This document shows, piece by piece, positions 1-8,423 of a stretch of 64,000 nucleotides of DNA. Where the stretch lies: contig NZ_JAFIQV010000021.1 in assembly GCF_017356015.1 (NCBI RefSeq), positions 1 through 64,000 on the forward strand. Reading direction: 5' to 3'. A program made the translations under genes and the position numbers. The DNA comes from Azospirillum sp. SYSU D00513 (lineage in GTDB: Bacteria > Pseudomonadota > Alphaproteobacteria > Azospirillales > Azospirillaceae). Position 1 is the first letter of the stretch, and every line of letters begins with the position of its first letter. The notes beneath the pieces are model-generated. The model saw only the letters and a program-made list of their open reading frames with translations. It ran no database searches and was not told where the DNA came from.

Positions 1-64
1 TGAAACACCTCAGCGCCAATGGTACTGCGTCTTAAGGCGTGGGAGAGTCGGTCGCCGCCAGGTC
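1..64 (+). rRNA. rrf: 5S ribosomal RNA, 3' portion
   Basis: The first bases match the 3' half of a proteobacterial 5S rRNA: the stretch reading ctcagcgccaatggtactgc, the following GGCGTGGGAGAGT loop E/helix IV region, and the closing CCGCCAGGTC strand that would pair with the 5' end. The 5' half lies outside the window. The downstream initiator tRNA is the usual end of alphaproteobacterial rRNA operons (16S-23S-5S-tRNA-fMet). The exact 3' end at about 64 is estimated from the family, not observed. Confidence 0.9.
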
Positions 65-155
65 ACCCGGACCCAAGGACACACAGCTCAGCAACACACA
101 GCCACTTGCACCTGTCTTCGCTTCTCCATGCTCCCACGAAACCGAACGGCACAAT

Positions 156-233
<78 letters not shown>

Positions 234-239
234 ACACGC

Positions 240-273
240 AAAAGGCCCAGCTCCTGACGGAACTGGGCCTTTT
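240..273 (+). terminator. intrinsic terminator of the rRNA/tRNA operon
   Basis: An 11-bp perfect stem, AAAAGGCCCAG (240-250) with CTGGGCCTTTT (263-273), closes a 12-base loop, and the descending arm ends in four T. It starts 7 bases after the tRNA CCA end. Confidence 0.88.
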
Positions 274-386
274 GCATTCCGGGCTCTGCCCGCGCCTGCC
301 GGATCGGACTCTCCGCCGAGCCGTGAGCTTTACACAAGCGTCTGACTCGCGGATAACTTTACTAAAGTCCCTTGCAGGAGGCGACC

Positions 387-842
387 ATGCCCTTTTTCTT
401 CCGCGCCCTGTCCGGCATCTGTGCAACCGTGGGCACCGCCATCGGCATCCTGCTGGGGCCGGCCATGGCCCAGTCGCCGAGCCCGAACTACAAAGTATCC
501 TCGACCGTCGTTCCCGGCCATTACGCCTGTCTTGAATTCCGCGGAAGCCGTCCGGTGGAGTTCGGGCAATACACGGGAACCCGCTTTTCCAACGAGTTCG
601 ACATCGTCGATGCCAGCCGATACGAATACCGCGGCTCGCGTCGGCAGCCCGGCGCCTATTCCTTTTCCGCATCGACCGGCGCGATCACCTGGACCTCTGG
701 CCCTTTCGCACCGGACGCCGATGGTACGTCGGTGGAGGCGGTGTCGACCGTCCGGGCATCCGACGGTAGACCCGCGATCATCCTGACCTTCAAAATACCT
801 GGCCTCGGTGAAAGCCGGGAGTTCTGCGCCCTGGTGCGTTAA
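387..842 (+). CDS. secreted hypothetical protein, 151 aa
   Basis: I do not recognise a family. The start at ATG 387 is supported by a perfect AGGAGG at 376-381, five bases upstream; an in-frame TTG at 372 is less likely because it overlaps that site. Residues 1-28 form a signal peptide (hydrophobic segment followed by AMA-Q), so the product is probably periplasmic or secreted. The mature part is rich in Gly, Ser, Tyr and Phe, suggesting a beta-rich fold, and has two Cys (near residues 47 and 147) that could form a disulphide. The gene stands alone downstream of the rRNA terminator and is followed by a broken SH3 gene in the same direction. Confidence 0.7.
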   Translation: MPFFFRALSGICATVGTAIGILLGPAMAQSPSPNYKVSSTVVPGHYACLEFRGSRPVEFGQYTGTRFSNEFDIVDASRYEYRGSRRQPGAYSFSASTGAITWTSGPFAPDADGTSVEAVSTVRASDGRPAIILTFKIPGLGESREFCALVR

Positions 843-878
843 GCCTTGCGGTAGGCATCGCGACAACTCCCGCCCTTT

Positions 879-1471
879 TTGGCGCGCAAGGCTCAAAAAC
901 CTCAAGCGGCACTCCCGAAGCTCCGATTCACAAGGATTTCTGTCCATTCGGGTGGTGAAAACGCCACCCTCGCCAAGATTGGGTGCCCGTCCGTGCCGGC
1001 GCCGAGCCCTGCGGAACCCGCCGAAGGCGGACAGGACGCTGCCAAGCCAAGCGGGGTCCGGCCGGGAGAGATCTACGTCACGGTATGCGAGGTCGCGCTG
1101 ATGGACCGCGCGGCCCGCAACGCCCGCAGCCTGCACCGGTTCGACGGCGGCGAGCCGCTGACCATCGTCGGGCCGGACGTCGAGAAGGGATGGATCAAGG
1201 TCCGCGACGTGTTCCGGAAGGAGGGATACGTGCCCCTGGCCAGTCTCAGCAGAGAACAGCCGCTGGGCGGGCAGAAGGCGCAGGATACGCTGGCTTTTGC
1301 CACGGCCTCGCTCGGCGCGCTGCCATTGCGGCAGGGCGGGGAGCAGGACCGAAGCCGTCGGCGCAGGGGGTATCCGGCGCCAGTGGCGCGGACTCCGTCG
1401 CGGCCTCGAACGGGTCAAAAGCCGGGGATGCGTCCGGCGACGAATATGAGGACAGCGACATCGTCCGGTAG
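879..1471 (+). pseudogene. SH3-like domain protein, probably frameshifted
   Basis: Reading from TTG 879 gives a Pro/Ala-rich lead and then a bacterial SH3-like fold (about 1062-1245, GEIYVTVCEVALMDR ... GYVPLAS). After about 1310 this frame turns into Arg/Pro-rich, frame-shadow-like sequence to a stop at 1517. Another frame over 1345-1471 instead reads a Ser/Asp/Glu-rich tail ending DEYEDSDIVR and stops at 1471, which looks like the true C-terminus. Joining them requires a single base missing between about 1310 and 1350, for example in the GGCGGGG run. There is no convincing ribosome site or signal peptide. I read this as a decayed or mis-sequenced paralogue of the SH3 gene at 1481-1858. Confidence 0.4.
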
Positions 1472-1480
1472 CGGCCCGTT

Positions 1481-1858
1481 TCAGCCCGCCGGGGCGAGCA
1501 GCCGGGTGCTGACATAGCCCGCGCGCCCTTCGTGGCTGACCGGTGCCCAGCCGTCCTGGACCGGGCCGGTCAGGGTCAGCGGGGTTCCCCGGTACAGGAC
1601 GCCGAGCACCGACGACTCCGTCGTCGGGCCGGCGCGCAGGATGGCGGCGGGCACCACCACCGTCATTCCCGCCCCCGTGACGGCCGCCCTGGTGGCGGCG
1701 TTGCCGGCGGACGGACGCTGCGCGTCCCGGATCTGCGAGCCGACGGCCTGGTTCGTGATGCGCATCTGGTTGCGCAGCAGGCTGTCCGACGGCGACTGCG
1801 CCGCCAGGGGAGCGGGCAGCAGGAGGGCCGCGGCGGCGGCGGCGAGGAATGGGCGCAT
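1481..1858 (-). CDS. secreted SH3-domain protein, 125 aa
   Basis: Residues 1-20 are a signal peptide (MRPFLAAAAAALLLPAPLAA, cleavage before QSPSD). Residues about 64-125 are a bacterial SH3 domain (VVPAAILRAGPTTESSVLGV ... GRAGYVSTRLL), a fold that usually binds peptidoglycan or protein partners in the periplasm. Residues about 28-45 carry the motif LLRNQMRITNQAVGSQIRD, which closely resembles the N-terminus of the caspase homologue encoded just upstream in the same direction (78 bases apart). That suggests the two work in one assembly. A GGGAG ribosome site lies 8 bases before ATG 1858. Confidence 0.75.
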   Translation of the reverse strand: MRPFLAAAAAALLLPAPLAAQSPSDSLLRNQMRITNQAVGSQIRDAQRPSAGNAATRAAVTGAGMTVVVPAAILRAGPTTESSVLGVLYRGTPLTLTGPVQDGWAPVSHEGRAGYVSTRLLAPAG

Positions 1859-1936
1859 GGTGACGACTCCCGGCGGTTCCGGCCACGCTCATGCGCGGCC
1901 CTTCTCTTATAACGCGATCACCTGCGACGCGTTCAG

Positions 1937-4381
1937 TCAGCTCTTCTTCCGCTTTCCGCCCTCGGCGTTGCCTGCACCACCCTTGGCCGGCCGGCTCACG
2001 GTGAAGTCGCCGCCGCGCGAGAAGGCACTCGGGTTCTGTTCGCTTTGTCCGTGCCGCAGGGCGAGGGAGGGGACCTGCGCCGTGGCGTAGCCGAGCACTT
2101 CCCGCGCGCTGACCGTCCCGTCGCGGGGACCTGTGTCGGCGACCCCGCCAAGCCCGTTCAGGACGGCGTAGGTGAAGGCGCCGTGGCCCAGGGAAGCCAG
2201 CTCGACGGCGAGCTGTTCCTTGTCGGTCGCCGCCAGGATGTGGACGCCCGCCTGCTGGCTGAGCAGCGCCAGGGTGCGCCGGTCGGCGTCGGCCTCGAAG
2301 GCCCGCTTCACGCCGCCCGACTTGCAGGCGTCGATCAGCACCAGGATGCGCTGGGCGCCGATGCGTACGACGTTCTGGTGGAAGGTGCGGGCGCTGATGC
2401 CGTCGCTCGCGACCGCCTGCAGCACGGCCTGGCGAAAGGAGGCGCCGCTGCGCGCGTCGCCCGCGGCCGTCTCGAAAGGTAGGTTGCGGCCGAACTCCGT
2501 GGGCAGGAAGTACCAGTTGGATTCGGCATTCTCGCCGTGCCCGGCGATATACAGCACCACCACGTCCTGCGGCTGGGTGTCTTTCAGCTTCGCGAAGAGC
2601 GCGTTGATGTTGGCGCGGGTCGCCTGCCGGTCGTACAGCTCATGCAGCACCACCTTGCCGAAAGTGCCGCTGCCGTTCTGCGTGCGCGCCCAACTGGTCA
2701 GGCCGCGCGCGTCGGCGACCGCGTAGTTCAGCGTCAGGGCTGGGTTGGAATACTGGTTGATGCCGACGGCGACCACATGCAGCGTCGGCGCGGCCACTGG
2801 GGCCTGAACCGTCACCACCGTTTCGGCAGGGACGCTCTCGATGCGGTTGTCGCCCAGCGCCACCGCGCGCAACCGGTTGCTCCCCGCGACGAGGTCGACG
2901 TTGTAGGTCACTCGCCGGGAGGGCAGGTTGTTGACGGTCACGTCCTCGGTCGAGGCGACCCGGTCGGGATCGAGCGCCTTTCCGTTCGCATAGAGCAGAA
3001 CCTCGGTGATGCCGCCGCCGCGGTCCGACGCGGTGACCGTCACCTGGGTCGGGCCCGGCACCGCCGCCTGGGACCCGGACGCGGCGGCGAGCTGCACCAG
3101 CGGGGGCGGCGCGATGCCGGCCGTGATCGGTGCCGCGGCGGGGGTGAGCAGGGCGCCGGGCGCCCGCAGCGTCTTGGCCAGCAGGCCCGGCTCGTAATAG
3201 GGCTGGGAGAAGTTCGTCATCTCCAGCACCTCCTGGTCGGCCTGCCAGGCGACATCGCCAAGGCCGCTGTCGGAGCCGTCGAACCGTCCGGCCGCGTCCA
3301 GCACCGTCCAGCCGCCGCGCGTCATGATGAGTTGCGCCGCGAGCGTGCCGGCCGCCGCGTCCCAGAGGCGTGCGCGGCCGTCCGAACCGGCGCCGACCAC
3401 GCGGTCGCCCGCGAAAACCGTCGCGACGACCGTGCCCTCCGGGTTCTCGACCTCGGCGACCCGGCGGCCGTCGGCGCCGTTCCAGACGCCCAGCCGCTGG
3501 CCGCCGGAGGCGACGGCCAGCATTCCGTCCGGGCGCAGGGCGAGGCCGGTGACCGCGCCGCCGACGGCGCGGAAGCGGCGTTGCGCGGCCGGGGTCCCGG
3601 CCCGCCATGCCTGCACCGAGCCGGTGGCATCGCCGCCGTACAGGGTGCCGTCGGCGGTGAAGGCCAGGGCCTGCACCGCTCCCTCGCTGCCGGTCAGGCT
3701 GGCCGAGGCGCGCCCGTCCGGCACGGACCAGAGCCGCACCGTTCCGTCGGCCCCGCCGCTGGCGAGCTGCGTGCCCGTGGGTGCGAAGGCGAGCGCGTTC
3801 ACCGCCCCGGCATGGCCCGTCAGGGTCGCCAGCGCCTGACCGGTGATCGTGTTCCACAGCCGCACCGTCCCGTCGGCCCCCGCCGACGCCAGCAGGGTGC
3901 CGTCTGGCGAGAAGCGCACCGAGGAGACGGCCCCGGCATGGCCGGGGAGGCGCCGCACTTCCTGTCCCGAGGCGATGTCCCACAGGATGAGGTTTCCGTC
4001 GGCGCCGGCGGTCGCCAGCCGGCGGTTCGCCTCGTCGATCGCGACAGCGCGCAGGGCGCCCGCTTGGAGGCGCTGGATCTGTCGGCCGGTTTCCAGGTCC
4101 CAGACGCGCACGCCGCCGTCGGCCGAGGCGACGGCGAGGAAGCGGCCGCCGCTTCCCGTCTCCATGATGGAGACGGGGCCCGCGGAATCGCGGATCAGCA
4201 GCCGCGGACGCAGGGCTTGGCGCACCTGGTTGGTGATCGCCTGGTTGATGATGCGCGTCTGGTTGCGGATGACCGGCGCCTGCGCCTCGGCCGGAGGGCT
4301 GAAGCCCGCCAGCACCGTGGCGGCACCGAGAGCGGTTCCGAGAAGGGCGCCGAGGCGGCGCGTGCGGCGGGAGCTTGTCAT
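1937..4381 (-). CDS. secreted WD40-repeat caspase (peptidase C14) homologue, 814 aa
   Basis: The signal peptide covers residues 1-34 (ends AEAQA). Residues 38-60 carry the motif [18 protein letters not shown], shared with the neighbouring SH3 protein. WD40 repeats follow (about 65-370), with classic units such as [21 protein letters not shown] linker with an Ig-like section comes next, and then a caspase p20 domain from about 533. The catalytic dyad is visible: His615 in YIAGHGENA and Cys686 in [10 protein letters not shown] basic tail KGGKRKKS-like ends the protein. Bacterial caspase homologues cleave after Arg/Lys or Asp in signalling or defence; export to the periplasm is the odd part here. 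Start 4381 gives an immediate signal peptide; an upstream ATG at 4441 would add 20 residues. Confidence 0.85.
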   Translation of the reverse strand: MTSSRRTRRLGALLGTALGAATVLAGFSPPAEAQAPVIRNQTRIINQAITNQVRQALRPRLLIRDSAGPVSIMETGSGGRFLAVASADGGVRVWDLETGRQIQRLQAGALRAVAIDEANRRLATAGADGNLILWDIASGQEVRRLPGHAGAVSSVRFSPDGTLLASAGADGTVRLWNTITGQALATLTGHAGAVNALAFAPTGTQLASGGADGTVRLWSVPDGRASASLTGSEGAVQALAFTADGTLYGGDATGSVQAWRAGTPAAQRRFRAVGGAVTGLALRPDGMLAVASGGQRLGVWNGADGRRVAEVENPEGTVVATVFAGDRVVGAGSDGRARLWDAAAGTLAAQLIMTRGGWTVLDAAGRFDGSDSGLGDVAWQADQEVLEMTNFSQPYYEPGLLAKTLRAPGALLTPAAAPITAGIAPPPLVQLAAASGSQAAVPGPTQVTVTASDRGGGITEVLLYANGKALDPDRVASTEDVTVNNLPSRRVTYNVDLVAGSNRLRAVALGDNRIESVPAETVVTVQAPVAAPTLHVVAVGINQYSNPALTLNYAVADARGLTSWARTQNGSGTFGKVVLHELYDRQATRANINALFAKLKDTQPQDVVVLYIAGHGENAESNWYFLPTEFGRNLPFETAAGDARSGASFRQAVLQAVASDGISARTFHQNVVRIGAQRILVLIDACKSGGVKRAFEADADRRTLALLSQQAGVHILAATDKEQLAVELASLGHGAFTYAVLNGLGGVADTGPRDGTVSAREVLGYATAQVPSLALRHGQSEQNPSAFSRGGDFTVSRPAKGGAGNAEGGKRKKS

Positions 4382-4519
4382 GGTTCGACTCACCTGATAG
4401 CGGCGCTGATTCCAGCCCTGGTTTCTGCGCTGGCCGGCCATTTGGGCATCATCCTACACCAAATACGGGTAGGCGTCTCCGGGTGGCGGTGAAACACGGT
4501 GTGAACATTGCGGCCGGAA

Positions 4520-5389
4520 TCAGGGCCGGGGGTGTGGCGCGGGCAGGGCCAGGGCGGCGCGCAGCTCGGGCCAGAGGGCGGCCCAGTCGCCGCCATGGTC
4601 CACCCCCGCCACCACCCGCACCGGGGCGCCGATGCGCGCCGCGAAGGAACGCACGAGATCCGGCGGAACCACCCTGTCCTCCGCCCCTGCGAGGTGGAGC
4701 TGGGGAAGGCCGGCGAGCGCGTCCGCGGCGTCGGCTGCGTTCAGAGAACCAGCCAGCGGCGTGATCCCGTGACGCCGCGTCCAGGCCGCGTGGTCCAGGG
4801 GGGCGGCGACGGTCAGGAGCCCGTCCACGTCCGTGCGCCGCGCCGCCAGCAGGGCCGCCAGCACGCCGCCGCCGGAATAGCCGGCAAGGATCAGCCGCTC
4901 CGCCCCGCTGTCCCGTTTGGCCGCGTCGAGCGCGCGGCCGAGCGCCCCGACCACCTCCGGTGCGAAGCGGTGCGAGGTCCAATAGCGGTTGCCGCAGGCG
5001 GGCTCGACCGAGGCGCCCACATACTGGCAGGGGCGGCCCAGATAAAGGACCCGTTCCGCCGGGTCGCGCGCGGCGAGGCGGAGGGCGACGGGGTTGCGCG
5101 GCGTGGGATCGCGCGACGGCCGTTCCGGCGTCACCCAGCCATAGCCGTCGCCCTCGATGTAGGCGACGAGCGGCCCGCCGTTCCGGCCGGAACCGCCGGC
5201 CCGCAGCCAGCCGGCGAGCGTGAAGGGGGCAGCCGGATAGAGCCTAGGGACGAGCCCGGCTCCGGCCGCGATCTCCTCCGCCGTGCCGCGCCGGGCTTCC
5301 GGGCCGGCGGCGCAGCCGGCGGCCAGTGCCAGCATTCCTAGAAACGCGAACGCCCGCCAGGGCCGGAACGGGCTTTGGCGGGCGTTCAT
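4520..5389 (-). CDS. alpha/beta-hydrolase lipoprotein, 289 aa
   Basis: A lipoprotein signal ends in the lipobox LALAAGC (Cys about residue 26), so the protein should be anchored in the inner or outer membrane. The mature part is an alpha/beta-hydrolase: the nucleophile elbow is GYSGGG (Ser about 170), a late acidic residue lies in LAGAEDRVVPP, and the catalytic His is in AGVDHGGDW near the C-terminus. The YIEGDGYGW segment is the oxyanion-side loop. The substrate cannot be told; esterase or acyl-transfer activity is likely. It runs in the same direction as the caspase gene, 138 bases upstream of it. Confidence 0.78.
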   Translation of the reverse strand: MNARQSPFRPWRAFAFLGMLALAAGCAAGPEARRGTAEEIAAGAGLVPRLYPAAPFTLAGWLRAGGSGRNGGPLVAYIEGDGYGWVTPERPSRDPTPRNPVALRLAARDPAERVLYLGRPCQYVGASVEPACGNRYWTSHRFAPEVVGALGRALDAAKRDSGAERLILAGYSGGGVLAALLAARRTDVDGLLTVAAPLDHAAWTRRHGITPLAGSLNAADAADALAGLPQLHLAGAEDRVVPPDLVRSFAARIGAPVRVVAGVDHGGDWAALWPELRAALALPAPHPRP

Positions 5390-5460
5390 CGATGCGTTTC
5401 CCGTGCCTGGAACGTTGGGGACCCGACGGCGGCGCCGGAGCGGCCCGGCGCCGCCGGAGG

Positions 5461-7188
5461 TCAGAAGGTCAGGCGCGCGGAGACGCCGACCGTGGTGTCC
5501 CGCTCGTTCGCGCGCAGCGCCTGGTAGGACAGCTGGCCGGTGAGGGACAGGTTCTCCAGCGCGTCGACCCGGACACCGACCGTGCCGATGATGCCGCTGC
5601 GGTCGCCGTTCGTGGAGGTCATCGCCGCGCCCGAGGCTTCACGGGTCCGGTTGAGCAGGTCGTACTCCAGCGTCGCGCCGACGAAGGGACGGATGATGTC
5701 CGTCGCCTGGTACTCGGCCTCCGCGCCGATCCGGAACTGGCGGAGATCGTTCACGCCCGGAGACACGCTGTTGCCCGCGGAGTCGAGATAGCTGTCGCTG
5801 CGCGTGCGCGACACCGACAGGCCCGTGACGCCCCGGAAGGTCCAGGCATCCTGGACATAATAGCCGGACAGGTTGGTGCTGGCGACGAGCCGGCGGGAGT
5901 CGTAGTCGCCGGTGCTCGGCCGCCCAAGCAGGTTCTGCCGGACGTCGTTGTCGTTGTAGCCGTAGGACAGGCTGGCATCGACGGTCAGGTAGTCGTTGAT
6001 GACGTAGCCGACATAGGGGGTGAAGGAATAGCCCCGGCCCGTGCGGCGGCCGTTCAGGCTCAGCAGGTCGAAGCGGCTGTGCTCGACGCCGACCGCGCCG
6101 CCGACCACGAAGTTGTCGCTGACGCGGTAGTCGGCGCCGAACAGGCCGGTGTGGTTCCGGCCGTTGAAGCGCGAACCCGAGTTGAAGTTGCGCAGGAAGG
6201 AGACGTTGCCGTCCACCCAGCCGGAGATCCGGCCGGTTCCGTCGCCCGCCGACATGCCGAAGGCGGAGGCACCCTCGGCGTTGCGCTGGCGCGCGGCCAT
6301 CCGGCTGCGCAGCACGTCGCCAATGCGGCTGGTGATAGTACGGACCGTCTCGCCGACGGTGCTGCGCTCGCTCTGCTGCGTCACCTCGGAAAGGGTCGCC
6401 GCCTGGGCCTCGGCCTCGATGTCGTGGTTGTCTACGATCACCTCAACCAGTTGGACCTGACCGCCGCTAACCTCGAACACATAGCGGCCCGGCACGTCGG
6501 TGTTCGACTGCCGGATCAGGGCCGTGACGGCTTGGTCGAGGAAGCTGCCGGGCTGCCCGGACCCCGGAAGTTCGAAAGAATGGGTTCCGTCGGCGCTGGA
6601 GTAGCCGGCGCGGGCCGAGGAGCCTCCAAGGCCGGCGGCGCCGCCCGAGGCGGTGCCGGATTCCCACTGGATCTGGTTGTAGTTCAGCTGGATGTCGAAA
6701 TCGCCGGCCTGCCGGTCGGAGCGGTCGACCAGGACGGCCTGGAAGGTGTTCCGCTTGTCGCCGCCGCCATAATAGGCGACCTCGTTCCAGGTGGTGACGA
6801 AGGCCGTGCGGCCGTTGACGCTGGTCTGGCCGTACTGGACGGTGCCGCCGTTGCGCGTGTCCACGTCCGCCCAGAAGGGGGCGACGATGTCACGGCCAAC
6901 CGTGTTGAGGGGTGACGGTGTGTAGGTGGAGATCGCCTGATCGAAGGTGAAGTTGCCGTTGTTGTTCACATAAACGGCGCTGCGCGTGCCACCCCAGATG
7001 TTCGCCGTGAAGCCGATGGGAACCGGGGCGCTCGACCCGTCGTCGTTCGCGGGAAGCGTCCCCACGTAGTTGACGCCGGTATCGAGCACCGCGCCGGCCT
7101 GCACGCCCCCAGCCGTCATGCAGACGCCGACGGCCAGCGCGATCGAGGAGGTCTGGACCAGCCGGCTCAGGGGAAAGCGCGTCTTCAT
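5461..7188 (-). CDS. NIDO-domain autotransporter / outer-membrane beta-barrel protein, 575 aa
   Basis: The signal peptide ends near residue 31 (GGVQAGAVLD). Residues about 55-215 match a nidogen-like NIDO domain (YVNNNGNFTFD, IVAPFWADVDTR, RNTFQAVLVDRSD, FDIQLNYNQIQW, SFELPGSGQ), which in animals and bacteria is an extracellular adhesion module. After a linker that may be helical, the last about 270 residues form an autotransporter beta-barrel with alternating aromatic strands and a C-terminal Phe (ARLTF). The start at ATG 7188 gives the signal peptide directly and has GGAG about ten bases upstream. Probably a surface-displayed adhesin or matrix-binding protein; the ligand is unknown. Confidence 0.82.
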   Translation of the reverse strand: MKTRFPLSRLVQTSSIALAVGVCMTAGGVQAGAVLDTGVNYVGTLPANDDGSSAPVPIGFTANIWGGTRSAVYVNNNGNFTFDQAISTYTPSPLNTVGRDIVAPFWADVDTRNGGTVQYGQTSVNGRTAFVTTWNEVAYYGGGDKRNTFQAVLVDRSDRQAGDFDIQLNYNQIQWESGTASGGAAGLGGSSARAGYSSADGTHSFELPGSGQPGSFLDQAVTALIRQSNTDVPGRYVFEVSGGQVQLVEVIVDNHDIEAEAQAATLSEVTQQSERSTVGETVRTITSRIGDVLRSRMAARQRNAEGASAFGMSAGDGTGRISGWVDGNVSFLRNFNSGSRFNGRNHTGLFGADYRVSDNFVVGGAVGVEHSRFDLLSLNGRRTGRGYSFTPYVGYVINDYLTVDASLSYGYNDNDVRQNLLGRPSTGDYDSRRLVASTNLSGYYVQDAWTFRGVTGLSVSRTRSDSYLDSAGNSVSPGVNDLRQFRIGAEAEYQATDIIRPFVGATLEYDLLNRTREASGAAMTSTNGDRSGIIGTVGVRVDALENLSLTGQLSYQALRANERDTTVGVSARLTF

Positions 7189-7558
7189 GGATACATTGAC
7201 TCCGAATAGGGGTTGAGCGCCGTGCCCGCTGCGGCGCAGACCCCCGGCGTCCCAGTTCCGCCCGGGAAGGAGCAACCGCTCGGCGGATTTCGCGCGAGTA
7301 TCGCCGCGGTTTGTTAACAAATTTTATCATTTTCGGGCTGCTGCCCGTCAAAGGGGAAAGCTGTATCCATACTACAACAGCGCGTGCCGCCATTCCCGAG
7401 CGCTGCCTGAGCGAGGGCGTCAGCCGTCCACGTCCTCGTTGTATTCGCTGCCCGCGTCAATGACGACCTTGACCATGAAGACCACAGGCACGAGCCGGCC
7501 GGCGCCGCCGACGGTGCCAGCGAGATTCTCAGGTCCTTGCCGAGGGGCTGAGGCCGGT
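7189..7558. other. intergenic region holding the autotransporter leader and promoter
   Basis: No credible gene. The half nearest 7189 is a leader of about 130 bases for the autotransporter. An AT-rich core at 7310-7351 has a sigma-70-like promoter and a 12-bp palindrome. The stretch from 7400 to 7558 is GC-rich, downstream of the cyclic-nucleotide-binding gene that ends at 7559, and I see no signal in it. Confidence 0.6.
7310..7351 (-). promoter_or_regulatory. promoter and palindrome upstream of the autotransporter gene
   Basis: On the minus strand TTGACG (7346-7351) and GATAAA (7323-7328) are separated by 17 bases, a reasonable sigma-70-type promoter. The perfect palindrome TTTGTTAACAAA (7310-7321) sits over the expected transcription start, where a repressor would act. 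Confidence 0.5.
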
Positions 7559-8260
7559 TCAGCCGGAGTTAAGGGCCGGAGCGGGTTCGGCGACCACCCG
7601 CTTGGCCTCCGGCCCGGCCGCTTCCCCTCCGGCGATGGCGGCTTGCGCCGTGCGGTTCACGTTCTCGGCCATCCGGGACGTGATGAGGCGCAGGAGATAA
7701 AAGCTGATCTCCGGCTTCTGGTAGCAGAGGTGGGCCAGCTCATCCTCGGTGATCCACAGCATTTCCGCCTCCGTCTCGCAGACCACGGACATGGTGCGCA
7801 GCCGGTCGGGCGAGAACATCGCGATCTCGCCGATGAAGTCGCCGGGGGAGAGGCGATGGCCGATTTCCGGGATCGTGACGGTGCCGGAGATCACGCAATA
7901 GACCTTGTCGGCGATCTCGCCCTTGCGGAACACGGTGGTCCCGGCCTCGAACACGACCTTTTTCATGTAGGGCTTCAGCCAAGCCACGGACAAGTTGCCC
8001 TTGGCCGCCGTCCGTACCTTGCGCAGCAGCATCACAACATCGACCAGCCGGTACAGGTTCAGCGGCAGAAGGATGCAGTTCTGGATCAGGGATGGGATGA
8101 TCCCATGGCTTGCGGCGTAGGCGATGCTGAAGAGGTTCGCGACCATGGCCAGCACGCGGAGCGGGATTGCGGTCTTCTGATAGCAGGACAGGAGCGTCGC
8201 CACGACGGCGGCGTAACCGACGAGTTCGGCGAGGATGCCGCCAAGATTATTGGCCGTCAT
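7559..8260 (-). CDS. membrane protein with cyclic-nucleotide-binding domain, 233 aa
   Basis: Three hydrophobic helices lie at about 8-25, 33-52 and 55-75. A cyclic-nucleotide-binding fold follows at about 95-215: PMKKVVFEAGTTVFRKGE, then the phosphate cassette GDFIGEIAMFSPDRLRT with the conserved Gly-Glu and an Arg. The tail is Ala/Glu-rich. There is no HTH domain, so this is not a CRP/FNR transcription factor. The arrangement, three membrane helices then a cNMP domain, resembles eukaryotic Popeye-domain proteins. It lies 163 bases downstream of an adenylate cyclase in the same direction, so cAMP is the likely ligand and a membrane-bound cAMP effector the likely role. Confidence 0.8.
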   Translation of the reverse strand: MTANNLGGILAELVGYAAVVATLLSCYQKTAIPLRVLAMVANLFSIAYAASHGIIPSLIQNCILLPLNLYRLVDVVMLLRKVRTAAKGNLSVAWLKPYMKKVVFEAGTTVFRKGEIADKVYCVISGTVTIPEIGHRLSPGDFIGEIAMFSPDRLRTMSVVCETEAEMLWITEDELAHLCYQKPEISFYLLRLITSRMAENVNRTAQAAIAGGEAAGPEAKRVVAEPAPALNSG

Positions 8261-8423
8261 GTTGGGATGCTCTGCGTTCCGGCGCGAGGTGGCGTGTTGT
8301 CTGCAGGCGAGGGCCGCCGGTCAGGCCGCGGCGCAATCTGAGCAGCGCAACATAAGCTTCACAAGCGATAATTTTACGGGGACCCCGTGTGGGATGGCGG
8401 CCGCCGCGCCTGTTCCGCCGCGC

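Noticed and set aside
7403..7558. Possible plus-strand gene starting near 7439
   Set aside because: The long frame continues antisense through the cyclic-nucleotide-binding gene and has no ribosome site or domain.
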